This document shows positions 11,540-22,350 of a stretch of DNA of 64,000 nt, one piece after another. The notes under the pieces are model-generated. The model was not told the DNA's origin, did no database searches, and was given only the letters and a program-made list of their open reading frames with translations. Location: the NCBI GenBank assembly GCA_022478985.1, contig JAKSZP010002702.1, forward strand, positions 62,001 through 126,000. The letters are read 5' to 3'. How positions within the stretch are numbered: the stretch's first letter is position 1; the number at the start of each line of letters is the position of its first letter. Made by a program: the position numbers and the translations under genes. The stretch comes from Massospora cicadina. Lineage: Eukaryota > Entomophthoromycota > Entomophthoromycetes > Entomophthorales > Entomophthoraceae.

Positions 11540-13270
11540 TTGATTAACCAAAATGTCAGCATAAGTACACACAGATAGTGGGAAATGTTGTTTACTGAAT
11601 GTATAGCAGCATCAGTTGGTGAATCCAGAGTGTGAATAATTTGCGCTGATATATCAGGAAATGAATTTTTGATGGTAGCAAGGGGATTTAAAACGTTAAC
11701 ATCTTCCAAATTTGTCTTTAGCAATTCATCTTGGTCATCAGCATTTTGGGCCTTTTCCAACAGTTGACAAGTGTAAGGTCAGGCAACTTCTGATATAATT
11801 TCAGGATTAATTGCAATTGTTTTTGATCAAGTTATAGTGTGGATATTCGGATCTGTGCTCTGCTGGGGAGAATCATGAGCAGGTTCATCTAAAAACAGGT
11901 TGGAGATATCAATTTTGTCAAACTTTTCTGGGGGAACTGGGCAATTTGCAGATCTAGAACGTTCCTCATCTAGACCGCAGAGCCTTTTCCCGAATCCTCA
12001 TAGGTATTGTCTTCCTGAACAAAGTTTATCTGATTTTTTGGTTTCTTAGTCCAGCACTAGGAATCATAGTGTCCAGTATTTCTACATCTGTTACAAGTAA
12101 TGCATGGGGCATTATTAGACCATTTTGGACCATTGGGGTTTTTCCCCATTTAATTGGGGAAATCATTTTTGGGCTCAGGATTTTTTGCCAAATTTGAATT
12201 AAAAGGCTGTTGTTGTTTTACACTTTGGTTGGTGCATCAAAAGTGGAAGCAAATTCTTTCAGGTGCTCCACCATTTTAGAAGTAGTGTTATTATTGGTGA
12301 AGGTTGATAACATGATTCAGTGTAAATCCCAATAGGGTCAGAGTGCTGCCTTCATAGGAATTTTAGCATCAAAATTGCTCAGGTTGCCAGCTCCCATCAG
12401 GATTTGTGCTTTTTCATAAAAGCGGTTGGCAAATTCTCCTAAGGTTTCATCTTTTTTAAGTTGTATTCCCATAAACTCCTGCTTTTGGTTAGCCGTTTGT
12501 TCAAGGCTTCCAAATTCCTTCATAATTGCATTTTTTGCCTCATTATAGGACCAATTTTCCCCTCACAAATGGGATAATACCAAGTTTAGAAAAGTGGTAT
12601 CTAAACAATTGATAACAGTAACAGCTTTTTGGCGATCGCTTCAACCAAACATGGTCATTTTGAGCAATCTGAAGAAAGCCGGGGCATTGTCCTGATGAAA
12701 GGGTGGCAATTTTTGGGTGGGCCAAAATTCCTCAGTTTCCACATGCTTGGTTGTAGGACGAGTAGTGCAGCTAGCCATTCTAGCGCCAGTTAGTGTGTTG
12801 TTGGGGGTCATTGCCGAGATGGTGGCATAGGCACTTGGCATATTTTGAGTAGGCTGAATGCTCCCTATATTACTTTCATCTTCATATAGCTCCTGATCCC
12901 CAATCTCCGTTTCCACATAAATACAAGTACACTTATGTTTTTCCCATTCTTATACTTGTTTCTGGAGCGACTAATTTTTCCCATAATATTTGATTTTTTC
13001 CAGCCTCGGCTTGAAGTGCTACTTTGAGCAGGAGTAGCTCCTTCTCCACTTTGGAATATTGTTGCTCTAACTCAGATGTTTTTCCAAATAATTCATTATT
13101 AACTTCTGTGACAAGGTTGACATCTTCTTCCACCTTGAAAATGTGATTCTCCATTTAGAATAAATTGGCCTGAGCTGCTGACATTATAGTGGTCTGATTC
13201 ACACTCTCCATCTTAGTCCATAACCGCTGAATCTCTTTCTGCACCAATGACATGGTGGTACTTATTGACA
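11540..13270 (-). pseudogene. Element F gag, decayed
   Basis: Minus-strand frames give a gypsy Gag in order. First, from about 13154 to 12933, comes an acidic, heptad-like coiled-coil segment. A linker (12916-12641) follows, ending in PPFHQDNAPAFFRLLKMTMF. Next is a capsid segment around 12523-12338 with QEFMGIQLKKDETLGEFANR, matching the retrotransposon gag domain. A CCHC zinc knuckle follows at 12095-12054, with C-x2-C-x3-GH and a final Cys after one stop codon. A low-complexity tail continues to about 11540. Element A has the same Gag layout and a similar 'IMGIQFHKDESLDSFVDQF' segment, so F is a relative. Protease and polymerase are missing to the left. Confidence 0.65.
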
Positions 13271-13282
13271 AGAATCAACTAC

Positions 13283-13300
13283 ACCCTGTAGTGAGCACTA
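13283..13300 (-). promoter_or_regulatory. Primer-binding site of element F
   Basis: On the minus strand this reads TAGTGCTCACTACAGGGT, two bases after an LTR end TTTACA. It matches the site in element C (TGGTGCTCACTACAGGGG) except for two bases. It fixes the orientation of F and the left boundary of its 5' LTR. Confidence 0.6.
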
Positions 13301-13302
13301 AG

Positions 13303-14502
13303 TGTAAACCTTTAGATACCTTTACTGCACAAGTTGGTTGTTGAGTAAAACTACAAACACAGGTTGTATGATGACAACTAGTAGGCTGAGTCTTCAAAAT
13401 AGGTGGCAACAAATCCACTCTGGTAATTGTAATTGAGAAAAACAACTAAAGACCTTTGTTCCCTTCAGTCTTCAATCTAGAAGTAAGTATACATATATTT
13501 CAGTTGAATTCTGCTTTTATTAGAAAAAGGTAGGGGTTTTTATAGGCAGAAGGCGGAAAACTTTTCAGATAATTCTCTGAAAATCAACTGATTAGTCCCC
13601 CAAAAAGTTTTAACCCTTAGTATTGACTTATGATGGTAGTGAATGTCTTCATCTTGATTAATCCCAGCAGTGTAACCTTTTATGGATTGTCAACCATCCC
13701 CATGTGTTAGGAACCATACAAAGATGGTCTGGGGGCCGTGTTACAAGATTACTGCTACTAGCTACTGGCAAAAAAGCGTTAAAACGCTTCAGTAGCTTCG
13801 TTAAAATGCCCCTAATTATTCAGCGCCTTCGCTGTAATGATTTATTATAGCAATCTAACTATCGGCAATCATGCCCTCATCAAATTACCTAATTAACATT
13901 GTCAGACATGATTCCTGACAAAATATTAATCAAAACAATCGTCAGATTATGTCCTTTGATGAATTTCAACTACTAATTTAGTCTAGCTGATTCCTGACAA
14001 AATAGTAATTGGATCCTATCATTGGATTAGGTCTTTTGATTAGTTATAACTATTAATTTAACTGAATATGATCACTGATGAAATATTAGTCAAACTAACC
14101 ATTGGAATATATCCTTTGATATTTATGATTAATAACTTATCTGGCAACCATCGCTGAACAATTGGTTGATTTAACAACCGTTAATTTTTAATTGGCAAGT
14201 GAGATGGATAATGTGGTCAACCAAATTTCCAACAAAATGATAGTTGTAATTCAATGTACCCATGGATATCAACATTCCAGCCCCAGATTAGGCAACATAT
14301 CAAATACAATCAGCTGGGATTTATCAAACAGTGAAAGCTCTACTTTATTTAACTTTGCAACCTAGACAATGATCTAGTAGGACTTAATCTATTAGGCTGG
14401 CATCAAATTTATGCATCTGTACACCTTTGGCTATCCTTCCAAGAATACCAATGGTAGTTAATTAAGCCATGAATTAGTTCAGATATCTCTTCCCCTGGTT
14501 CA
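13303..14502 (-). repeat. 5' LTR of element F (right end interrupted by A)
   Basis: The LTR begins TGTAAACC on the plus strand and lies directly upstream of F's primer-binding site in minus-strand sense. It holds TTTATAGGCA near 13540 (TATA-like on the minus strand), a run of short inverted repeats near 13770-13840 (GCGTTAAAACGC), and three diverged 78-bp units at about 13905-14140. Element A is inserted at its right, so the true outer end was not determined. Confidence 0.45.
13905..14140 (+). repeat. Three diverged 78-bp tandem units
   Basis: The block TGATTCCTGACAAAATA(T/G)TAAT, then GTC(C/T)TTTGAT and AACTA(C/T)TAATTTA, recurs with starts near 13905, 13983 and 14061. It lies in the outer part of F's LTR (U3 side on the minus strand), the place where retroelements often carry repeated enhancers. 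Confidence 0.65.
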
Positions 14503-14507
14503 GCATC

Positions 14508-15634
14508 TGTTGGGATTTTTGCCCATATTCCCAGCCTGCTAGATTACCTGGTATTGCTAGGGGAAAATTCCCTAAGGTGAAGTGAATCAGAAATTGGTTG
14601 GCCCAAGTTTCAGAGTAACTATGTTTGGGGGATTTTGGGATTTTCGCCTGGTCATATCCATTGGGGATCAATCAGGATGAATACTTAAGATCTCATTGGG
14701 CAGAGTTGCCGATTAAATAGGGCCATCTGATAGTGATCAACTATCAGGTGTACCAATTTGGATCAGTCAGGTTTCATAACTGACTGATTGGGAATAAGTA
14801 GTGAGTTGCGAGGCGCGTGATGCTGCCTGCAACTAGCTAATTGATTGGTTGGTGAGTGACCTGCCATAATGGGTAGTGTGTCCCATTATCTAAGAAGGTC
14901 GCTAGCCAAATTGGTTGGTTTGCTTGGATTGAGAGGAAAACGTCAGGGACACATTTTCTGACTCTTTCCGTTTAAGGTCTTGAGGATGTCCAATGACGGA
15001 ATCCTACCCAGGATGGGGAAGACCATCGCTGCCAAGATGAGGGTGGGTGATTCAATGGCAATGGCTGCCATTTCATCGGAGGTGTCAACTGAGGATTTTA
15101 CACCCAAATTCCACACTATATATATTCCCTAGGATTTACTATAATAAAAACAGTGCTTACAGTATTTAGAAGTATTTACATTAAAAATTTGGTGTAGAGT
15201 TAAACTAGCAGCTTCTATTGTGCTGTTCTGTCTTAAGGATATTATTGCAGAGGGCAATAATTGGAAGACTCTCAGAGAGAAGAGAAAAGATCTGAGCGGG
15301 GATTAGAGAAGAAGGAGCCAAAATTAGGGATAGCTGCCAACTGTTTGTTGGGCTGAAAGAGATTGTCACTGGGGTATCTCAGCAAAGATTGGGTGGACAA
15401 GAGCAAGGGAATGAATCCCTACAAGTATGACTTTACAAGTATTTAATTGGGAATACTGGCCAAGCGTTGGGCCATAAGTAATTCATACTCAACTACGGAT
15501 AATAGTCTCCATACTATTATCAATTGATTCACATTCTATACAATGCAACAAAGTGCACGTGGAAACTGAACCTATGCAGTAAAAAGGTTACTGGGTTTGC
15601 TTGCTGATAACAACCACTTGAGTAAATTTTTACA
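14508..15634 (+). repeat. Element A 5' LTR
   Basis: 1127 bp, TG...CA. U3 carries two perfect inverted repeats: 8-bp arms CTGATAGT/ACTATCAG at 14727-14747 and 9-bp arms ATCAGTCAG/CTGACTGAT at 14762-14788. A TATATATATT box is near 15118 and AATAAA near 15143. The same palindromes are partly kept in the other LTRs of this family. Confidence 0.93.
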
Positions 15635-15637
15635 AGT

Positions 15638-15655
15638 TGGTGCTCACTAAGGGTT
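15638..15655 (+). promoter_or_regulatory. Element A primer-binding site
   Basis: TGGTGCTCACTAAGGGTT starts three bases after the LTR. The first 12 bases are shared with element C and the first eight with element B, so a conserved primer is used. I cannot name the tRNA. Confidence 0.75.
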
Positions 15656-15678
15656 AGTTGAGTGAAGAATCTATAATA

Positions 15679-17276
15679 ATGTCATATAAAGAAGAGCTAT
15701 GCAAACTGTGGACCGAGTTGTCCACTGTAAACCAGAATGCCTTAATATCAGCGGACCATTGGGAGTTTGTGGCCTTGGAAGAATGAGTCGCCAAGGTGGA
15801 GGAAGGAATAGAGAATGTAATAATCTCTGAGAAACGAGTTACTCAGCAAAGTAAACTCATTGAAGAAGAAAGAAGGGGACCTCGTTTGAGAGGTCCTATA
15901 CCTGAAAATGGAGAGAGAAGCGGATCATGTTCATTTAAGAAATTTTGGTGCGGATATCAAAAGATTAATCAAACAAGTGGAGGAACTTAAAGCTCACAGA
16001 TGTGCTTGTAAGCCCAATATGCCAAGCAATGCCAAAGGAAAAGTCCTCACATGATACTTGGGGAAGATGAGTACCCAAGGAACATGCCGCCCACCTTTGC
16101 TGCCATTTTGGAGATGGCGCCTGAAGTCACTCTGCAAGTTAGCCAAGTAGCTGACCCAAAAGAATCAGCCAGAAATAACTTGTAGGAATTTAGGCAACAC
16201 CAAAATTGCTGATGTTCCATAGGGATAACACCCCAGCGTTTTTCTGACTGTTTGACATGACCATGACTGGCTATGGATATTGTCAAAATGTGTTGACGGT
16301 CATGAATTGCCTAGACACCAACTGTCAAAGTTTAATGTTACCTCACCTAGAGGGGGACAGCTGGTCGTATGCTGAGGCAAAGGTGGCCATCATGAAGGAG
16401 TTTGGGGTCTGACCTGCATGTAAAGACGCAAGCAAGAAATTATGGGAATCCAATTCCATAAAGATGAGTCTCTAGATAGCTTTGTGGATCAGTTTCTAGG
16501 AGTCGCAGATCCTGGCTGGAGCAAAAGTATTGAACAATTTCAATGCTAGAATCACCTTGCAAGTGGCCCTTTGGCCTTATCACAATTTGCATCATATGAT
16601 GTCTTCCGTGTTTTTGACGGAAATTACTACCTTGCAAATGGTAGATAACTTGAAGATCTTGGGAGCGACATTCAATACCCAAATAGAAGCTTCAAGTCTA
16701 ATCTGGTACAAAAATCCGAATCCCACAAAGGGAAATGAAGGAGCTAAGGAGGGTACCAATTGAATTATGCCAGGAAATAAGCCCAAAAAATTCAGATGGT
16801 TAAACAAGAAGGAGAAGGTCTGCTATCAGTGTGGTGGGAAAGGACATTTCGCTATACACTGTAAAAAGCTGAAGGATCAAATTAATGTGATCAAGGCCAA
16901 GGAGTCAGCAGCCACCAAGGATTTGGGAAAAGGGCCCGCGGCCTAGACAAGGAACAGTCTAGAGCTGCAGAGAAACCTGGTCTTCCTGACATCATGAATG
17001 AAGAAATTGATATCAGCGATCTGTTCATAGATAACGAGCAGGATCAGCTTTATCAAGTGGTCAATATGGATGTGAATGCTGTGACCAGAGCCAGAGCGAA
17101 AAGAATTGACCCTGAGATAATCAAGGAAGTTGTCTGGCTGTATGCCTGACAACTGGCAAACAAGATTTGAGCCGCCAAGAATCCTGAAGAGTTATCTGAC
17201 GTCCGTTTAGATGAGGCTAATCTATCTATCCCCCTCAGCACAATAATGAAAACATTTCCTGAATTATTGGCGTAAA
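15679..17276 (+). pseudogene. Element A gag, with CCHC zinc knuckle
   Basis: The start is ATG at 15679, 24 bases after the primer-binding site, opening MSYKEELCKLWTELS; B's gag begins MSYKE too, which supports the start. A charged heptad-like region follows (15796-16000), then a capsid-like region with 'IMGIQFHKDESLDSFVDQFL' (16440-16500). A perfect zinc knuckle is encoded at 16821-16862: C-Y-Q-C-GGK-GH-FAIH-C. An acidic tail continues to about 17276. Stops and frame changes break it in at least six places. Gag would form the particle and package the RNA. Confidence 0.8.
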
Positions 17277-17293
17277 TTATTTACACCCTAGAT

Positions 17294-17782
17294 TTGGCTA
17301 GTAACACCGTTTTTCACTCAGTAAACACTATATTACAATACTCCAAGTGTACATATATAGACATACAAGTGAATCAAGTGAGGGTGAGGGAAATTGTCAA
17401 CAGCGGAGCGCCCATCAATATTGTCTTAGCCAAGCTGGTAAAGAGGATGAAGATCTCGCCGGACTTGGAACACAAAAAAGAATATGGGACAGCTGGGCCA
17501 AACACCACCGTTTCCTGTGGAGCATATAGTGCGCTGCCACTACAATTTGGGTCATTGGTGATATCTGCACCAGCCATAGTTTTGGCAAATCAAAACTATG
17601 ACATTCTTATTGTAATGGAGTTTCTCCGGAAATACGGAGTTAAATGTAACTTTGAGGATAATATGTTGACCATCTTGGGTCAGATGTTACCATTGGTATA
17701 TCAGAAGGACAGTGAAGCTCCGCTGAATCGGAGAAACAACATCATCAATCTGATATACAATGATGGCAATGTCCAGATTTAA
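17294..17782 (+). pseudogene. Element A aspartic protease (retropepsin)
   Basis: A 162-codon open stretch carries a retropepsin fold: the active-site segment is REIVNSGAPINIV, where the catalytic D-S/T-G has become N-S-G. The flap region GTAGPNTTVSCG follows, and the second hydrophobic strand reads QNYDILIVMEFLRKYG, matching the usual 'DIILGMDWL' block. It ends with FEDNMLTILG. The Asp-to-Asn change alone would inactivate the enzyme. Element E keeps D-S-G at the same point. The open frame has no clear ATG of its own and is expected to be part of a polyprotein. Confidence 0.85.
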
Positions 17783-18199
17783 TACCAATTAGTTGGTAGA
17801 AAGTGACGCAAAATGCTGGTGAGAATCCTAGAGAACTGAGAAATTACACTAAGGATCAAGAATGAGAGGACCATAACAGCTGGATCCCAGATGATAGTCA
17901 ACACTGGGTTGACATTGGAGATTCCTGAGCTGTTGTATGGGGAAGTCGGAAGCCCCTGGAAGAAGTCCGGAGTGGAGCCATGGATGGCTCCTGGGATAAT
18001 AATGCTGGGCCATGGAGAGATTCGAGTTCTTCTGGAAAATTTGACTGAAAAACTGATGAAGATCAAGATGAATCAGATCATTGCGTTTATTCATCTGATC
18101 CCAATGGCCGAATTAAGAAAATTCCACAATTTTGGGTCTCTCAATGAAATGGGATTACTGTCTGAGGTAGCCAAAAGTATCAAACTATTAATTGATTGA
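17783..18199 (+). pseudogene. dUTPase-like beta-barrel between protease and RT (element A)
   Basis: Frames 17891-18199 encode SQMIVNTGLTLEIPE, then LYGEVGSPWKKSG, APGIIMLGHGEIRVLLENL and KIKMNQIIAFIHL. The spacing follows trimeric dUTPases: the 'G..L.IP.G....I.PRSG' strand pair, the 'G+ID..Y.GE+.V...N' motif 3, and the 'GDRIAQL' motif 4. The catalytic Asp and Tyr of motif 3 are absent. It is followed by FGSLNEMGLLSE, a linker that recurs in E and B. Elements C and E have the same domain at the same place. A structural, non-catalytic barrel is as likely as a lost enzyme. Confidence 0.55.
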
Positions 18200-18359
18200 G
18201 AGCAGCTCACGATCTGTCGTAATGCTAGAAAGAGGAGGTGCTCAAACTATTCAATAAATATCGGTAAGTGTTTGCTCATGATGACCATGATTTGTGATGC
18301 GCACAAGATGTAATCAACAAGGTTGACACTGGGAAAAATTTGCTGATAAGGATGAGACT

Positions 18360-19075
18360 GATTTGAGAATCATAAGCTGCTGAAGTGGTAGTGGAGGATG
18401 AAATCAGAAGATTAGTGAAGCATGGGCTTCTAGTTCTGTCTCAAGTCCCTGGGTGAGTCAGATTCTGATCATGAAGAAAAAGGATGGATCAAACTGGGTA
18501 TTGATTGACTATTGGAGGCTAAACAAAACTTTGAAGAAGGATTTGTATCCCCTACTGAGGATTGACGATGTGCTGGATTGATTAGGAGAAGCGAAGTACC
18601 TCTCCACAATGGACCTAATCTCAGGATACTGGCAGATCGACTTGCCAGAAGAAGACCAAGAAAAATGTGCAAATTATTACTGCACAGGGGCTATATCAAC
18701 CGACGAGGATGCCCCAGGGTCTATGCAATGCACCTGCAACGTTTCAGAGGGCCATAGATGCGATATTAAGCGACTAGGAGTTGTAGTGAGTCCTGGTATA
18801 TCTGGACAATATAAATGTGTTAAGTAGGACACTTACTAATCACTAGCACCACTTGGAAGAAGTAAACAAGTGACTATCCGCGGCTAACCTGAAGATCAAG
18901 CCGAGGAAGTGCCACTTCTTTGAGAAAGAGTTGGAATACCTAGGATTTGTAATTAACTCAAGTGGATTGCAGCCGCAACCCCAGAAGATAGCAGCTATAG
19001 AGCGCATGGCTGTGCCAAAGAGTGTCTGAGACATCCAAGTATTCCTTGGGATAGTCGGATACTAAAGAAAATTTA
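18360..19075 (+). pseudogene. Element A reverse transcriptase
   Basis: RT blocks are read in several frames: ILIMKKKDGSNWVLIDYWRLN, then DLYPLLRIDDVLD, then KYLSTMDLISGYWQIDLPEE, which carries the first catalytic Asp (motif A). The motif B region and YxDD region (18690-18830) are scrambled; B keeps them better. The thumb and connection (18880-19075) include PQPQKIAAIERM-like and IRDIQVFLGIVGYY-like sequence in broken frames. The 'SGYWQI' motif A is typical of gypsy-type RT. Confidence 0.85.
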
Positions 19076-19076
19076 T

Positions 19077-19600
19077 TTGGGAATTTGCCCATTTAAACGA
19101 GCCTTTGTTTCATTTATTAAAGGATCCAAAAAAGGATTCATATGGAATGAAGAGGCCCAGAGATCCTTTGATGAGTTATGCCAGTATTTGATAGATTCGC
19201 TGATTCTGAAATATCAAATTTTAATCGGGAGTTTATCATTCAAACTGATGCTTCGTTGATGGTGGTCGGCGCCATACTGAGCCAATTAGATGAACTTGGG
19301 GATGAGCATCCAGTGGCATATATGAGCCGGACACTCTCAGCTGCTGAGAGGAACTACACCATGACTGTGTGTGAATGCCTTGTGGTCATTTACACATGTA
19401 AGCAGTTTTGGGTGTATGTCCATGGAATGCACTTTAAGGTGGTGACAGACCACTCTTCGCTGCATTGGCTGCACAATCTAAGAGAATCAGAAGGATGACT
19501 GACCTGATGGCACTTAAGCTTCAGGATTACAATTATGAGATAGTCTACCGAGCAGGGGCTTCTCACCAGAACGCGGATGGCTTATCGCAGTTACTAATGG
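19077..19600 (+). pseudogene. Element A RNase H
   Basis: The connection sequence ends with FIKGSKKGFIWNEEAQRSFDELC. RNase H then reads EFIIQTDASLMVVGAILSQ (first catalytic Asp), ISRTLSAAERNYT-like sequence with the conserved Glu region, and VVTDHSSLHWLHNL (TDH block). The tail, near 19530-19600, contains YNYEIVYRAGA..NADGLS-like residues in broken frames. Readable over nearly full length, with stops after 19498. Confidence 0.85.
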
Positions 19601-19764
19601 TCCAGTTGGTATAACGCAGGTGGATGAGCTATTCCAGAGAATGGTCAAAGGAAGAATTAAGATGAGCCTTGAGAAATCCAAGGTGCGCTTCAAAAAGTGA
19701 TGGAAAACACTGAGACTATGGATTATCAAGTATTCAAGATGATCAATGTTTTGGCTATTATTCC

Positions 19765-20830
19765 CAAAACCGTTGGAAAGAGCAGCAATAGTACAAGCAG
19801 CTCACAAGGTTTTTGGGCACGGAGGCCTGAGAAAAACAACCAATTATATTTGCCAGTATTATTACTGGGAATCATTTTAACTACAATGTCACGGATCATC
19901 TGGCTTGTTGCGTGGAGTGCCAGTTGCACAAACCACACAAGAACACAACTGGATACTGACTGGTCCAACCTGGATTTACCTGGCACATGGTGTCCATTGA
20001 TGTGATGGGACTGCTGATGATGAGCACAGGGGAGTCAAGTACATTATATTTGCTATAGACCATCTGATGAGATGGATCAAGATGAAGGCCCTAATGAGAG
20101 TAGACGCTACCAGTACTGTGAGGTTCATCCTGGATCAAGTGGTATACCAGCATGGATGTCCGCAGGTCCTGCTTAGTGACAATGGGACCAACTTCATGTC
20201 TCATGTGATCCCAAGGTTAAATGAGATAATGGGGATCTGAGGAGTCATGTCAGTACCTTACCAGCCGGAGATGAACGGACTGGTAGAACAGGTCAATGTA
20301 ACGCTGGCCATGACGCTGAGGAAGCTAGTCACATGGAGAACTTCCATGTGTGGAACGTATCTGAGTTTGGTGACATTCACCTAAAATATCAGCCTTCATA
20401 CAGTGACGGGAAAGATGCTGTTTTAATTTTTATATGGAAGAAAGGTCGCGTTGCCACCATTTTATATTTGGTGGTGGAACCTACATCGGGGATGAGTACT
20501 GAGCAATACCTGAACCAACTGATGAGTATCCTGATTGATATGCATTTGCAAGCATTTGATATAACCTTAAAGAAAAGGATACTAGCAAAATTGACGGATG
20601 ATAAGAACTGACCGCCATTAGAAGAATATTGAATAGGAGAAAGAGTCGCCTATTGCAATATACATGATTTCAGATGAAGAAACAAGTTGGATGTGTTGTG
20701 GTCAGGTCCATTTGAAGTGATTGTAAAGACGGTGACTGATGCTTACTCCATCAAGAATCTTTTGGAAGGAAGAGTTGTAGATTTAAGTCCATGCTAAGTA
20801 TATGAAGCGATGGATTGATGAAAAAAATAA
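19765..20830 (+). pseudogene. Element A integrase with GPY/F module
   Basis: The N-terminal zinc region is encoded near 19785-19930 (AAHKVFGHGGLRKTT, then a Cys-rich part). The catalytic core follows: SIDVMG-like sequence near 19998, VKYIIFAIDHLMRWIKMKAL, GCPQVLLSDNGTNFMSHV with the second Asp, and PYQPEMNGLVEQVNVTLA with the Glu, giving the DDE triad. A GPFEVIVKTVTDAYSIKNL segment near 20700 is the GPY/F module. No chromodomain follows. A stop interrupts the core near 20238 and frames shift repeatedly downstream. The element's coding sense ends here. Confidence 0.88.
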
Positions 20831-20859
20831 AAAGAGTTCCCAAAAGACCGATGAACCAT

Positions 20860-20990
20860 TAAGTTGGTCATGTCCTGATGATTAGGTTAAGTCCAAAAAA
20901 GGACCTCTGAACCAATCTAGATGGTTAAGTCCAAAATTACCTCTGAATCATAGAAAACTGGCAGGTTTAAGTACCCAGAACCCAGTTTGG
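20860..20990 (+). repeat. GGTCC/GGAC hairpin array after integrase (element A)
   Basis: Repeated units of the form GGTTAAGTCC-A6-GGACCTCTGAACC, about 40 bp each, form imperfect hairpins; two to three units are present. The same array is at 29560-29740 in B, again in B at 32810-32960, and in part at 10100 bp. It lies in the gap between the convergent gag-pol and antisense reading frames. Confidence 0.7.
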
Positions 20991-21131
20991 GGGGAAAATA
21001 AAAAAGATGGATCGCTGAACTGAAACAAGGCCAAGTCCCATAGTAAAAAAAATGAAGAATAAAGATAAAGAATTAATAAAGATATTGAAAAAAGGTTATT
21101 ATAAATTGCATAGAGAAAAAACCAATATATT

Positions 21132-22322
21132 TTATAATTTTTTATTTCTATTGATTGTCTTCAGTAAGGGGTGATTCCGCCTATGTCTCCTTTTGGGGGA
21201 GGGAGTATGGATCGCGGTAGGAAGGAACAGCCCATCAAAATCGAGATGCAAACAGATGCTAGTGAGGGTGAGACCTACACAAAACCACGTTCTTTGAGCA
21301 GACGCCAAGCTCTGAGAGAAAGCGACTAGGGGAAGGTAAATTGAGATGTTGGATAAAGCCAATTGCAAAACCCCGGAGTAGGGAGGAAAGCAACAGTATA
21401 AAAAGAGGCAATTGGCAAATAGCCCAAAGTAATCCATATTTGGTACCAGAGCTGGAAGATTAGTCCTGAGCGCCTGACAACGGGCTTCATCAAGGACACC
21501 AGACATGTGGGCTGGCAACAAAGAAGAAATGCTTTATGGCAGTTGCCAATTCATGCCCCCTATCAACTCCATCAGCGGAAGATACTGATGGGAAGTGCCG
21601 GAGAAGAGATAGTCATGCAAGGAGTGGATTGCATCCTGCAAGTGGCGACTATGGGCTTCTTAGAAGCTAAAGCTGAATGAATGGTGGAACCCAGGCGAGG
21701 CTGGAAGCTACATGGACCAACATCAAAGAACTTGGCCAGCAAAGCAAAGAGCATAAGTGGCAGTATCCCGATCTAGGATGTTATCAGGATCAGAGGTATT
21801 CAGCACTAGAGTCAAAACATCGGTGACTTGGGCCTGGAGTTCAGCGTAGGGGAGTTTAAAGTAAATACTGTTACCAAATAAGAGCTTGGAGACCAGAACA
21901 GCAGGGCTGTAATATTGACTGAGTTTGAAGAGGAACTCAGGGAGCAGGTCTGACCCATCCAGAAATGAATGATCCTGAGCAACCGGCATAATCTCTGGAG
22001 CATCTATGATGATATTTGGAGCATCAGCGAAAGGAGCTGAATCCAGGAGAGTTTCAAAGTCCAAATATGGAATTAACAGCAGAGGAAGGATCAGCCAAGA
22101 GTTGTTCGAAATGACAGCCATCCTGGTTTCAGAGGGATTAGTTACTGTTTCCAGTAATTTGATAGAAGGACAAGCCGCTTGTGCCAGACTAGGCGTATGA
22201 GTCCTAGAAGGACCATAATAGAGGTTCCGCTGAGCATCCCAACTCATCTTCTGGAAGAGACAGAGGTCTGGCTCAGACAAACTATTCAGGAGCTGCTGAT
22301 AGCGCGACTCAGAATTTGACAT
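21132..22322 (-). pseudogene. Antisense accessory gene of element A
   Basis: On the minus strand an ATG at 22322 opens a 397-codon frame ending at 21132. It has no frameshift. All visible stops lie in the stretch 21522-21722 (four of them, each a coding codon in B). The open frame runs upstream of the ATG to 22469. The product begins MSNSESRYQQLLN, has a middle acidic/hydrophobic part (SDLLPEFLFKL, ATYALCFAGQVL), an NCLFLYCCFPP block and a basic tail, SPKRRHRRN. I do not recognise the family. It is oriented opposite to gag-pol, between integrase and 3' LTR, with a TATA box 29 bases upstream and AATAAA at 21146-21141 overlapping the end of the frame. B and E carry homologues. This is the best-preserved frame in the element. 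Confidence 0.8.
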
Positions 22323-22350
22323 ATGAGCTGGATGAGAGGGGGATGTCAGA

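Noticed and set aside
19726..19986. 86-codon minus-strand frame over element A integrase
   Set aside because: Opposite the integrase zinc region, with no counterpart at the same place on the strand opposite B's integrase; unlike the antisense gene further on.
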